A stretch of 31,538 bases of DNA from RGDT01 sp964630925 (GCA_964630925.1 CAZVZK010000116.1:1-31538); one strand, 5' to 3'; numbered from the stretch's first letter, positions 24,601-31,339 are shown. The notes: generated by a model from the letters alone, not told the origin. Translations and numbers: made by a program.

Positions 24601-25098
24601 GTGGAAGTAGCGGGCGACCTCCGTCGCCTCCTTCATCTTGTCGGACAGGATGAATTCGGAGAACTCGCCGGAGGCGCAGCCGCTGAGGCAGACCAGGCCC
24701 TCGTGGTGGGCGGCGAGCAGCTCCTTGTCGATGCGCGGGACGTAGTAATACCCGTCGAGGAAGGCCGACGAGGCCATCTTGATGAGGTTCTTGAAGCCGG
24801 TGTTGTTCTTGGCGAGGAGGGTGAGGTGGAAGCCGGCGTCGCCGCGTTTCTTGGCCTCGCGGTCGGTGCGCTTGGTCGGGGCGACGTAGGCCTCGTAGCC
24901 GATGATGGGGTTGATGCCGCCGTCGCGGCACTCGCGGTAGAATTCGATGGCGCCGTACAGGTTGCCGTGGTCGGTGATGGCGCAGGCGTTCATGCCCTGG
25001 GACTTGACGTGCTGGACCAGCTCGGGGATGCGGCTGGCGCCGTCGAGGAGGCTGTAGTGGGTGTGGCAATGGAGGTGGCAGAACGGCCGGTTCGACAT
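21601..25098 (-). CDS. dnaE: DNA polymerase III alpha subunit
   Basis: The protein has 1165 residues from the ATG at 25098, which has AGGAAGG 7 nt upstream. The PHP domain starts FCHLHCHTHYSLLDGASRIP and includes ITDHGNLYG. The polymerase palm follows with GARGSACGALVSYLL and PDIDIDF, placing catalytic Asp401 and Asp403 at the E. coli positions, and a third Asp at 562 in LLKMDFLGLRTL. The fingers have ALYRPGPL and GYGFNKSHSAAYA. HhH and OB domains follow (VELGGMLTQVRI). This is the replicative polymerase subunit of bacterial chromosomes. The PHP metal site keeps most His residues, so proofreading by PHP is possible. It is convergent with the exporter operon and divergent from the small secreted protein. 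Confidence 0.96.
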   Translation of the reverse strand: MSNRPFCHLHCHTHYSLLDGASRIPELVQHVKSQGMNACAITDHGNLYGAIEFYRECRDGGINPIIGYEAYVAPTKRTDREAKKRGDAGFHLTLLAKNNTGFKNLIKMASSAFLDGYYYVPRIDKELLAAHHEGLVCLSGCASGEFSEFILSDKMKEATEVARYFHGLFKNDFYIEIQNNGLAIQRQCAEGAIQIANKLGLPLVATSDAHYLKQGDAPAHDVLLCINTGKTRDDEKRIRYGSDLFYVRGPEEMYRLFPEQAEAVKRSQDIADACDIRLDFKKRYFPAFSPPGQKTPEEYLRELCEAGMLERYAGNPPPAARARLEHELGIICRMGFASYFLIVGDFVRFAVENGIPCGARGSACGALVSYLLKLSHVDPLDYDLLFERFLDPNRSEAPDIDIDFCQDRREEVIAYVKKKYGEGSVAQIATFGTLGAKAALKDVGRVLGIPLFRVVEVAGMVPTKLGTTLDDALEQNGDLKSLYETDPQVRELIDIARSLEGTNRNAGTHAAGVVIANGPITDYVPVQRVVRKGEDGSRGGEPVLTTQWVMGDIEKVGLLKMDFLGLRTLTLLENCVRLIKKTRGIDIDIYKLPLDDPETYELLQRGDAKGVFQFESDGIRELLKRLRPDNIRDIIACTALYRPGPLEGGMVDDYINCKHGRAQPTYAHPILKEVLEETHAVMCYQEQIMRILNKLGGIELASAYACIKAISKKKYDIIDARKIDFVKGAQERGVDQKTAEEIFGLIVFFGGYGFNKSHSAAYAHLSYQTAYLKRHFTPEFMAALLTSEIDDGNKRDIMVDHINDARKLGVPVLSPDVNRSETEFSVQDGRIVFGLAAIKGCGRNATDAVVKAREAGGPFRDLFDFCERVDLKAVTKAAIEWLIKAGAMDGLGGHRAQLIQALPRATQAATERQADRRAGQLNMFDAGAAEAAANGTPSAAESLPEVEPWPQQEKLKFEKDVLDFYFSSHPLADRADEIKRYTTHTVADLKGVPADTEVELGGMLTQVRILNYKKPQRNGNTRFGRCKVEDLTGVIESLMWGDEYVKYKDVFKEDEIVIVRGKLERKTDEPSLVITRVMTLDEARQEKATALHLLFRTQQNQPVDVDRLANILRQTPGACPVMLTVLDAAGRKCILKLGRDFHINPATYRQDELVEMLGSGSVRLR

Positions 25099-25245
25099 CG
25101 GCGACCTTCCTGGAGGGAGGGGACAAGCATCCAGCAACGATACCATCGGCGGGGGCGGCCCGACAAGCCCGGTAGGAATCGGCCGGAACCCCCGGCCCGC
25201 CGCGCTGTTCCATGCTCACCGCCCGCCCATCCGGAGAATCCCGCC

Positions 25246-25698
25246 GTGCGCGCGTTCATCCTCCTGTCCGCCGTCGTCTTCCTGGCCGCCCCCGCCGACG
25301 CCCGGCCCGACAAGAAAGGCAAGGGCGACAGGATCAAGCAGGACAACGTCCTCGTCGCCGAGCTGCAGTTCACGTTCAAGGTCATCGACAACGCCGACCC
25401 GATCTATCACGGGCACCGCAGGCTGGCGCGCGAGGAGATCAACGCCGCCATCGGCGAATTGCAGAAGGAGATGAAGAAGCGCGGGCTGAAGCAGCACCAC
25501 CTCGACGACGGCGTCACGCTGCCCAGGAGCGTCTCGCACGCGCGCATGCTCGAGGCCGCCGACGAGATCCGCTCCATCCAGAAGCAGATCGCCGCCCTGC
25601 CGACCACGGCGCACCGGACGGCGGCGTCGAAGCACCTGGTCAAGGCGCTCAAGGAGATCGACGCGGCCATCGACTCGGTCAAGAAGAAGAAGAAGTGA
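25246..25698 (+). CDS. Small secreted Lys-rich protein, family unknown
   Basis: The protein has 150 residues from a GTG start with GGAGA 8 nt upstream. It begins MRAFILLSAVVFLAAPADA, a signal peptide probably cut after ADA. The mature part is basic and helical, with REEINAAIGELQKEMKKRGL, ARMLEAADEIRSIQKQIAAL and a KKKKK end. Two or three amphipathic helices are likely; no known domain was recognised. It is divergent from dnaE, and its last 20 nt overlap the 3' end of the decarboxylase beta gene on the other strand. Confidence 0.72.
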   Translation: MRAFILLSAVVFLAAPADARPDKKGKGDRIKQDNVLVAELQFTFKVIDNADPIYHGHRRLAREEINAAIGELQKEMKKRGLKQHHLDDGVTLPRSVSHARMLEAADEIRSIQKQIAALPTTAHRTAASKHLVKALKEIDAAIDSVKKKKK

Positions 25699-26245
25699 GC
25701 GCCTGACGCAGGCGGGCGATCTGCTCGGCCATGGGGCGGGGCGGCTTCGGGGTCTTCTGCCCCAGCCGCCCCTCCACCTTCAGCACGATGACGCACGGCC
25801 CGTCGCCGCCCAGCGCCTCGCCCGCCAATCTCTCCCAGTCGGCAAGTCCGGCGCACTCGTACACACGGCCCACGCCGGCGGCCCGTGCCAAACCGGCGAA
25901 GTCGGTGCGGCCCGCGCCGGCGACGGCCTGTCCGCCGGTGACCTCGTACAGCCCGTTGTCGAGGATGATCAGCCACACGGGGGCCGGGTTGCTCGCGAGG
26001 GTGACGAGGCAGCCGAGGTTCATGAGCGTGCCGCCGTCGCCGTTGACCGCCACCACGCCGCGGCCAGAGGCCAGGGCGAGGCCGAGGGCGAGGCCCGGGG
26101 CGTGGCCCATCGCCGACGGGATGTAGGCGAAATCCAGCGGCGTGTCGGAGATCGTCGGCCAGATGCCCGTGGCCGTCATCGTGGTGACGACGGCCTTGTC
26201 GCCCCGGTGTCGGGCCAGCACCTCCATTGCCTCGCGTGCGGTCAT
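25679..26245 (-). CDS. Thiamine-diphosphate decarboxylase, PP (beta/ComE-like) subunit
   Basis: The protein has 188 residues. SAMGHAPGLALGLALA and GDGGTLMNLGCLVTLA followed by LDNGLYEVTGGQ form the ThDP-binding motif GDG...N. That is the form seen in sulfopyruvate decarboxylase beta subunits and in the C-terminal half of phosphonopyruvate decarboxylase. The pyrimidine-binding half with the catalytic Glu is absent and is supplied by the gene at 27868-28347, so the two should make one αβ enzyme acting on a 2-oxo acid such as sulfopyruvate or phosphonopyruvate. No ComA-C or phosphonate genes are near, so the substrate is open. Its start lies about 9 nt from a repeat element and has no native-looking ribosome site. 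Confidence 0.85.
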   Translation of the reverse strand: MTAREAMEVLARHRGDKAVVTTMTATGIWPTISDTPLDFAYIPSAMGHAPGLALGLALASGRGVVAVNGDGGTLMNLGCLVTLASNPAPVWLIILDNGLYEVTGGQAVAGAGRTDFAGLARAAGVGRVYECAGLADWERLAGEALGGDGPCVIVLKVEGRLGQKTPKPPRPMAEQIARLRQALTSSSS

Positions 26246-26251
26246 TGGCGG

Positions 26252-26302
26252 TTACCCCCCTAGCCCCCTCCCCGAAGCGACTGAAGCGGAGAGGGGAAGC
26301 CG
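26252..26302 (-). repeat. GC-rich repeat, copy A (downstream side of the SUMF1 cassette)
   Basis: The core AGCCCCCTCCCCGAA and later CGGAGAGGGG is shared with copy B at 27553-27598. The stem CCCCTCCCCG/CGGAGAGGGG could form a hairpin. Weak similarity continues to about 26375 (GTCTCTGTTGGGCG), matched near 27640-27655. It occupies the space just before the decarboxylase beta start. Confidence 0.6.
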
Positions 26303-26384
26303 TCAGAGTATCGATTTCTGTTGCGGAGTCCTGCTACCCGTCTCTGTTGGGCGACGCGATTCAAGAGGCCGTAAGCTCCTCCGC

Positions 26385-26454
26385 CGCTGAAATCGATGAT
26401 CTTGCGATCCGCCCGCCCATCGTCGGAGATCGGCACAACGAAGAACTTGAATGG
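26385..26454 (-). pseudogene. 5' stub of a DGR-type accessory gene
   Basis: On the minus strand an ATG at 26454-26456 region begins MPFKFFVVPISDDGRAD, with GGAGG 5 nt upstream. From memory, proteins starting this way (HRDC-type) lie beside the reverse transcriptase of diversity-generating retroelements. After about 17 codons the similarity stops and the sequence runs into repeat copy A. No template repeat or reverse transcriptase follows. This identification rests on a short stretch. Confidence 0.45.
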
Positions 26455-26556
26455 CATCCTTGCCTCCGGTGGCTGTCGGGGTCGCGGGGGTTGTGCGGTA
26501 TCCCGATAACAACTCTCCCTCCGGCCTGCGCTCCGGGCCTCCGGGCCTCCCTTGCC

Positions 26557-27543
26557 TCACTTGCCTGGCGGAACTAGGGCGGCCCGGAAGCCCAGGTTGT
26601 AGTCCCGGTTCGTCGGCTCGTTCCTGCCCCGGTACGCCGACCGGCAGTAACCGGAGCCGCCGAACCAGCTCCCGCCCCGGAACACCCGGCGGGAGCCCTC
26701 TTCCGGCCCCGTGGGGTCAGTTACCGGCCCGGCAGGGTAGTCGCCATACCATTCCTGACACCACTCCCAGACGTTGCCGTGCATGTCGTGAAGGCCGAAG
26801 GCGTTCGGCGGGTATGACCCCACGGCGCAGGTCCGCTGGAGGCCGGAGTCGTTGAAGTTGGCCTGGGTCTTGTCAAGGATATCACCGAAGTGGAACGGCT
26901 TTGAAGCAAGCCCTCCTCGACAGGAATACTCCCACTCCGCCTCACTCGGCAAGCGGCACAAACGTTTTTCCTTCTTTTCTTCAGACATCATCGACAGCTT
27001 CTCGCAGAACTCCGCCGCATCCTCCCACGAGACCTGCTCCACCGGGAACGACGCCGTGTCGATCTTCTTCACCTTCGCCTTCCCCCCGCCCTTCTTCCAG
27101 AAGTGGCTCGGGTTCTCCCCCATCACCGCCTCGTACTGCGACTGCGTCACCGGATGCACGCCCAGCCAGAACGCCCGCGTCAGCGTCACCTGATGCCGCG
27201 GCTCGTCAGGATAGCGGCCCTCCTCGTCCTCCGGCGAGCCCATCCAGAACGTGCCCGCCGGGATCAACACGAAGCGCATGCCGATGCTGTTGACGACCTC
27301 CGGCACGCACGGACGCACGCCACACGAGAGCAGTTCGCGGATGCGCTGCTCGGCGGAGACACGGCCGGCCGTGGCACGGCACGCTGACGCCGTGCCGCTC
27401 GCCTGGAGTGTTCGTGTCAGGCGCAGCAGCTCGGCGCGTTCGGCCTCGCCCTGCTCCTCCAGGCGGTCGGCGACGGCCAGCCAGAGTACCTCATCGTCGG
27501 GCGTCTGGTGCAGACAGGACAGCAGGGACGACAGCTCGGTCAC
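26557..27543 (-). CDS. SUMF1/FGE-sulfatase-fold protein with TIGR02996 N-terminus, likely DGR target
   Basis: The protein has 328 residues from a GTG start with AGGAG about 7 nt upstream. Residues 1-48 (LLSCLHQTPDDEVLWLAVAD, RLEEQGEAERAELLRL) match the repeat-companion domain TIGR02996 typical of Gemmata. The rest is the formylglycine-generating-enzyme fold: FVLIPAGTFWMGSPEDEEGR, PVTQSQYEAVMG, RLPSEAEWEYSCRGG and MHGNVWEWCQEWYGDYP. The C-terminus reads RVFRGGSWFGGSGYCRSAYR, then GRNEPTNRDYNLGFRAAL, the layout of DGR variable regions on C-type-lectin folds: variable residues sit at codons ending in C or T. The active-site Cys pair of true FGE is not evident, so it is probably a binding protein. 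It lies between the two decarboxylase genes. Confidence 0.85.
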   Translation of the reverse strand: MTELSSLLSCLHQTPDDEVLWLAVADRLEEQGEAERAELLRLTRTLQASGTASACRATAGRVSAEQRIRELLSCGVRPCVPEVVNSIGMRFVLIPAGTFWMGSPEDEEGRYPDEPRHQVTLTRAFWLGVHPVTQSQYEAVMGENPSHFWKKGGGKAKVKKIDTASFPVEQVSWEDAAEFCEKLSMMSEEKKEKRLCRLPSEAEWEYSCRGGLASKPFHFGDILDKTQANFNDSGLQRTCAVGSYPPNAFGLHDMHGNVWEWCQEWYGDYPAGPVTDPTGPEEGSRRVFRGGSWFGGSGYCRSAYRGRNEPTNRDYNLGFRAALVPPGK

Positions 27544-27552
27544 GCGTGGCTC

Positions 27553-27598
27553 CTACCCCACCCCCCAGCCCCCTCCCCGAAACGGAGAGGGGGAGCCG
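27553..27598 (-). repeat. GC-rich repeat, copy B (upstream side of the SUMF1 cassette)
   Basis: CTACCCCACCCCCCAGCCCC and on to 27598 matches copy A in direct orientation. It starts 10 nt upstream of the SUMF1 GTG start, overlapping its ribosome site. The same sequence occurs inverted at 27829-27857. Confidence 0.65.
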
Positions 27599-27703
27599 GA
27601 AATCGCATCGCCTATCCGGTTAGGCTGTGCGTCTCTCTTGTCTGGCGTGGCTATTCGGGTGCGGGTGGCAGTACCCCGCCGCCACTCTTCAACACTCTTG
27701 CGA

Positions 27704-27857
27704 CTCCCCCTCTCCGCGCATCGGGGGTCTGGGGGCGTCTCGCCCCCAACTCGCAGCGAGAGGTCTGGGGGCGTCTCGCCCCCAGCTCGCAGCGAGAGGT
27801 CTGGGGGCGTCTCGCCCCCAGCTCGCAGCGGGGAGGGGGGGCTGGGGGGTGGGGTAG
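27704..27857 (+). repeat. Inverted copy of the GC-rich repeat interrupted by a hairpin-repeat cluster
   Basis: CTCCCCCTCTCCG (27704-27716) and CGGGGAGGGGGGGCTGGGGG onward (27829-27857) are the two halves of the reverse complement of copy B. Between them, at 27724-27834, are three copies of the 36-bp hairpin unit (starts at 27726, 27762 and 27798). The hairpin cluster thus sits inside the other repeat. The stretch 27544-27867 has no gene. Confidence 0.7.
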
Positions 27858-27867
27858 TGGGGCGGCC

Positions 27868-28347
27868 TCACTCCGGCATCAGGATAATCAGCGGCCCGCC
27901 GTCGGCCCGCCACTTCGCCAGCGCCTCTGCCAGCGACGGCCCTGGCGCGTCGGCGGCCATCCAGACGTACGGCACGCCCCACGCCTTCACGACGGGCTCG
28001 GTGAGGGTCGCGCAGGAGTCGGAGGACTGGCTCTTCTGGTGGGCGAGGTACGAGCGCACGCCGACGAGGACGCAGAGGGGGAGGCCGAGGTCATGCAGGA
28101 CGTTGCGGAGGGCGTCGCCGGCCTCGAAGAGGCCGGTACACTGGATCATCACCAGCGGCACGCGCCCGCCGATGTGCAGGCCGGCGGCGACGGCGAGGGC
28201 CTCGCCCTCGCGGCACACGCGGACGAGGCGGATGCCCGATGACGAGAGCGCGGCGTCCCATCGTCCCAGCTCGGTATCGGGCAGCCAGGCCACGTCGGTG
28301 ACGCCGGCGTCTTGCAGGATGCGTACCAGCTCCGCGCCGTCGAGCAT
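27868..28347 (-). CDS. Thiamine-diphosphate decarboxylase, PYR (alpha/ComD-like) subunit
   Basis: The protein has 159 residues from the ATG at 28347, with AGGAGG 7 nt upstream. LVRILQDAGVTDVAWLPDTE is the opening of the pyrimidine-binding domain. The catalytic Glu is in CREGEALAVAAGLHIGG. LVMIQCTGLFEAGDALRNVL and PLCVLVGVRS are typical of sulfopyruvate/phosphonopyruvate decarboxylase alpha subunits. The ThDP diphosphate motif is missing, as expected for a split enzyme whose other half is at 25679-26245. The two genes are on the same strand but 1.6 kb apart, with the SUMF1 cassette and repeats between them. It is divergent from queG, 48 nt away. Confidence 0.82.
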   Translation of the reverse strand: MLDGAELVRILQDAGVTDVAWLPDTELGRWDAALSSSGIRLVRVCREGEALAVAAGLHIGGRVPLVMIQCTGLFEAGDALRNVLHDLGLPLCVLVGVRSYLAHQKSQSSDSCATLTEPVVKAWGVPYVWMAADAPGPSLAEALAKWRADGGPLIILMPE

Positions 28348-28395
28348 CGTCACTCCTCCTTCCCCCGATTGTAGGGAACGCGGTACCATGGGGGC

Positions 28396-29406
28396 ATGGA
28401 GACGCGGCTACTCGACGAGGCCCGGCGGCTGGGGTTCGCCCTCGCGGGCATCGCCGCGCCCGAGCCGGCGGACGGCTTCCACCGCCTGCGCGAATGGCTC
28501 GACGCCGGGATGGCGGGCGAGATGGCGTACCTGCACGACACCGCCGACGCCCGCCGCGACCCGCGTTCGGTGTACCCGCCGGTGCGGGCCGTCATCGTCG
28601 CCGCCCTCAGCTACGCCCCCGGCCCCGGAGCGGCCCCGCTCACCGGGGCCAAGGTGGCACGCTACGCCCAGACGCCGGACTACCACGCGGAGGTGCGGTC
28701 GCGGCTCAAGGCGCTCGCCGGGTGGATGAAGGCGGAGAGGCCCGACTGCTGGGGCCGCGTGTGCGTCGATACCGCCCCGCTGATGGAGCGCGACTTCGCC
28801 CGCCGCGCCGGCCTCGGCTGGTTCGGCAAGAACACCATGCTCCTCGACAAACGGCACGGGTCGTGGTTCGTCCTGGGGGCCGTCCTCACCGACCTGCCGC
28901 TCGCGCCGACGCCGGCCTTCACCGCCGGCCATTGCGGGACCTGCACCGCCTGCCTCGACGCCTGCCCGACGGACGCCTTCACGGCCCCCCACGACCTCGA
29001 AGCGAGGAAGTGCAACAGCTACCTGACCATCGAGCTGAAGGGAACGGTGCCCGAGCCGGCGATGATCGGCGATTGGCTGTATGGCTGCGACGTCTGCCAG
29101 GACGTGTGCCCGTGGAACCGCAAGGCCCCGCGGGGGGTGTTGACGCCTCTGCCGCACCTGTCGGGCGTCGACGCGGCGGGGCTGCTCTCCCTCGATGAGG
29201 CGGCGTTCAAAGAGCGGTTCACCGGGACGGCGTTGTACCCGCGTCCGGGCCGGGCCGTGGTGCTCCGCAACGCCGCCCTCGTGCTGGGCAACACGGCGGG
29301 GGCCGAGGCGCTGCCTGCCCTGCGCCTATCACTGAATGACGTGCCCCTCGTCCGCGAGGCGGCGGGATGGGCCATCGCCCGCATCACGGAGAGGGCCTCG
29401 GGATGA
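28396..29406 (+). CDS. queG: Epoxyqueuosine reductase
   Basis: The protein has 336 residues. The N-terminal domain starts LLDEARRLGFALAGIAAPEP. The cobalamin-binding core has VARYAQTPDYHAEVRSRLKA, then VDTAPLMERDFARRAGLGW and FGKNTMLL. Two [4Fe-4S] clusters are set by CGTCTACLDACP (Cys180, 183, 186, 190) and CDVCQDVCPWN (Cys231, 234, 238), plus Cys in RKCNSYLTIE. A C-terminal HEAT-like helix pair (RNAALVLGNTAGAEALPALR) completes the usual QueG layout. It performs the last step of queuosine synthesis, reducing the epoxide on tRNA with vitamin B12. Its stop overlaps the ATG of the next gene by ATGA, so the two are coupled. Confidence 0.94.
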   Translation: METRLLDEARRLGFALAGIAAPEPADGFHRLREWLDAGMAGEMAYLHDTADARRDPRSVYPPVRAVIVAALSYAPGPGAAPLTGAKVARYAQTPDYHAEVRSRLKALAGWMKAERPDCWGRVCVDTAPLMERDFARRAGLGWFGKNTMLLDKRHGSWFVLGAVLTDLPLAPTPAFTAGHCGTCTACLDACPTDAFTAPHDLEARKCNSYLTIELKGTVPEPAMIGDWLYGCDVCQDVCPWNRKAPRGVLTPLPHLSGVDAAGLLSLDEAAFKERFTGTALYPRPGRAVVLRNAALVLGNTAGAEALPALRLSLNDVPLVREAAGWAIARITERASG

Positions 29407-29987
29407 AGCCGCCGGAGAATTCGACCCACCCGCTGACGCGGGCCGAGTGGCGGGCCTGGCTGGAGGCGAACCACGGCCGGTCCGAGGGCGTGTGGCTGAT
29501 CTCGTACAGGAAGGCGGCGAGGAGGCCGGCCGTGACGTACGACGAGGCCGTGGAGGAGGCCCTGTGCTTCGGGTGGGTGGACAGCAAGCCGGGGAAGCTC
29601 GACGCCGAGCGGACGATGCTCTACTTCGCCCCGCGCAATGCGGGCAGCGGCTGGGCGAAGACGAACAAGGGCCGCGTCGAGCGTCTGCTCGCCGCCGGCC
29701 TGATGGCCCCGGCGGGGCTGGCGAAGGTGGAGGCGGCGAAGGCGGACGGGAGCTGGACGAAGCTCGACGCCGTGGAGCTGCTGGAGGTGCCGACGGATCT
29801 GGCGGAGGCGCTGGAGGCGCACGCGGGGGCGCGGGCGAACTTCGACGCCTTCCCGAAGTCGGTGCGGCGGGGGATCCTCGAATGGATCGCGCAGGCGAAG
29901 CGGCCCGAGACGCGGGCGAAGCGCGTCGAGGAGACGGCACGGCTGGCGGGGCAGAACATCCGGGCGAATCAGTGGAAGGAGAAGTGA
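29403..29987 (+). CDS. YdeI/OmpD-associated family protein
   Basis: The protein has 194 residues starting MKPPENSTHPLTRAEWRAWL, in the ATGA overlap with queG. EGVWLISYRK, TYDEAVEEALCFGWVDSKPG and FAPRNAGSGWAKTNKGRVER are the signature of the YdeI/OmpD-associated family, and the C-terminal AFPKSVRRGILEWIAQAKRP, then ETRAKRVEETARLAG is also typical. Proteins of this family have been linked to resistance to antimicrobial peptides and bacteriocins, but their biochemical role is unknown. There is no signal peptide, so it is cytoplasmic. The 29988-30260 stretch after it holds no recognised gene. Confidence 0.85.
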   Translation: MKPPENSTHPLTRAEWRAWLEANHGRSEGVWLISYRKAARRPAVTYDEAVEEALCFGWVDSKPGKLDAERTMLYFAPRNAGSGWAKTNKGRVERLLAAGLMAPAGLAKVEAAKADGSWTKLDAVELLEVPTDLAEALEAHAGARANFDAFPKSVRRGILEWIAQAKRPETRAKRVEETARLAGQNIRANQWKEK

Positions 29988-30260
29988 GGGCTTCCGTGAG
30001 CGCGGGTGGCGAAGGACGCGCCTCGCCTCACCCCCCTTGCCGGATGTGGTGGCGATGCGCACCGCGTAGCCGCGGCTCGAATCCCTGCCGATCTCCGGTA
30101 TCGGTGCTGCGCGTGCAGACGGCGGTGCTGACCTACGCGGGCCTCCTGGACAAGGCGGTGGCGAAGAGGAAGTGACGGCCTGCTTTGGTTGCCGAGGCCC
30201 GTCGGGGGGGATACTCTGGGCCACAGGGCCGCGGCCAGGCGTGCCCCTGGAGGCGGATTG

Positions 30261-31244
30261 ATGGTCTGGTGGCTGCTGGTGGCGTTGTGGGCCCTGGCGG
30301 GGCTCTTCATCGTGGGGTGGGCCGTGCTGGCCTCTTTTGCTCCCACGCCGGATACGCCGGGTGAGAAGCCGCGCGCGTGGCATCAGCACGCCCTCGACGC
30401 GGCCTATCACGCCGTCGTGGGCCTGGTCTGTGGGTTCTTCGACACGCTGGGCATCGGCAACTTCGCCCCGACCACATCGGCGTTCAAGTTCCGCGGCTCG
30501 GTGCCAGACGAGAAGGTCCCCGGCACGCTGAACGTCGGCTACGCCCTGCCCACCATCGCACAGGCGCTGATTTATATCTCGAGCGTGGAGGTCGATGCCC
30601 GGACGCTGGTGCTGATGATCTTCGCCGCCGTGGTAGGGGCGTGGCTGGGGGCGGGGGTGGTTGCCAACTGGCCGCGGCGCTACATCCAGGTCGGCATGGG
30701 CCTGGCCCTGGTGGCCGCCGCCGGTCTGATGATGATGCAGCAGCTCAAGATCGGGCCGCCAGGGGGGGACGCCCTGGGGCTGAGTGGGGTGAAGTTGTGG
30801 GTCGGGCTGGTCGGCAACTTCGTGCTCGGCGCCCTGATGACTCTGGGCGTCGGCCTGTATGGCCCCTGTTTGGTCCTGGTGAGCCTCCTCGGCATGAACC
30901 CCACGGCCGCGTTCCCGATCATGATGGGGTCGTGCGCGTTCTTGATGCCCACCGGCGGCCTGCGCTTCATTCGCGCCGGCGGTTACAGCCCCTTGCCCGC
31001 CCTCACGCTGACGGTCTCGGCCATCCCCGCGGTGCTGGTCGCGGCGTTCCTGGTGAAGAAGATGGACCTGGACGCGATGCGCTGGCTGGTGGTGATCGTG
31101 GTGCTTTGCACCGCGGCGCTGATGCTGCGCTCGGCCGTCGTCGAGCCGGCCGAACCGGCCCCGGGCGAAATGGCGGAGGCGCCCATCCCCTGCGCGACAG
31201 GGGCCATCACGGCCCATCCCGCCGAGAACAACAGGACCGCGTAG
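30261..31244 (+). CDS. TauE/SafE (TSUP) family permease
   Basis: The protein has 327 residues with GGAGG 7 nt before the ATG at 30261. The first hydrophobic segment (WWLLVALWALAGLFIVGWAV) precedes the first repeat half with LVCGFFDTLGIGNFAPTTSA. Helices follow at TLVLMIFAAVVGAWLGAGVV, VGMGLALVAAAGLMMM, LVGNFVLGALMTLGVGLYGP, AFPIMMGSCAFLMPTGGL, LTVSAIPAVLVAAFLV and LVVIVVLCTAALMLR. That is the eight-helix pseudo-repeat of the TSUP family, which exports sulfite, sulfoacetate or other small organic acids. A link with the sulfopyruvate-type decarboxylase genes nearby is tempting but only a guess, since YdeI and queG lie between. A weak TTGCCG/GATACT promoter is at 30189-30215. Confidence 0.82.
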   Translation: MVWWLLVALWALAGLFIVGWAVLASFAPTPDTPGEKPRAWHQHALDAAYHAVVGLVCGFFDTLGIGNFAPTTSAFKFRGSVPDEKVPGTLNVGYALPTIAQALIYISSVEVDARTLVLMIFAAVVGAWLGAGVVANWPRRYIQVGMGLALVAAAGLMMMQQLKIGPPGGDALGLSGVKLWVGLVGNFVLGALMTLGVGLYGPCLVLVSLLGMNPTAAFPIMMGSCAFLMPTGGLRFIRAGGYSPLPALTLTVSAIPAVLVAAFLVKKMDLDAMRWLVVIVVLCTAALMLRSAVVEPAEPAPGEMAEAPIPCATGAITAHPAENNRTA

Positions 31245-31317
31245 GCGGGATCCGCCGCACCAGGAGGGAGACGGCGAGCAGGCCGGCTGGCCGGAGGGCA
31301 CGGCGCCCCGGGCCTTG

Positions 31318-31339
31318 TCGTCGGGCCAAGGCCCGACGA
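31318..31339 (+). terminator. Hairpin downstream of the TSUP gene
   Basis: TCGTCGGGCC and GGCCCGACGA form a perfect 10-bp palindrome with AA between, about 75 nt after the stop codon. It lacks a T-run, so it is a candidate terminator only. Confidence 0.4.

Noticed and set aside
21673..25245. A very long plus-strand open frame antisense to dnaE
   Set aside because: Shadow of dnaE codon bias; only its last 150 codons (25246-25698) are a credible gene with its own start and signal peptide.
26252..27600. Composite transposon formed by the direct repeats around the SUMF1 gene
   Set aside because: No transposase is present and the repeats are short and diverged, so the cassette is described as repeat-flanked only.
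30040..30115. tRNA-like sequence with a TCGAATCCC T-loop
   Set aside because: Only a T-arm-like piece with a mismatched stem is seen; no acceptor or anticodon arm pairs with it. It may be a decayed tRNA end but cannot be called.
29019..31301. A 760-codon minus-strand open frame opposite queG, YdeI and TSUP genes
   Set aside because: All three sense-strand genes have clear family motifs; the antisense frame has none.
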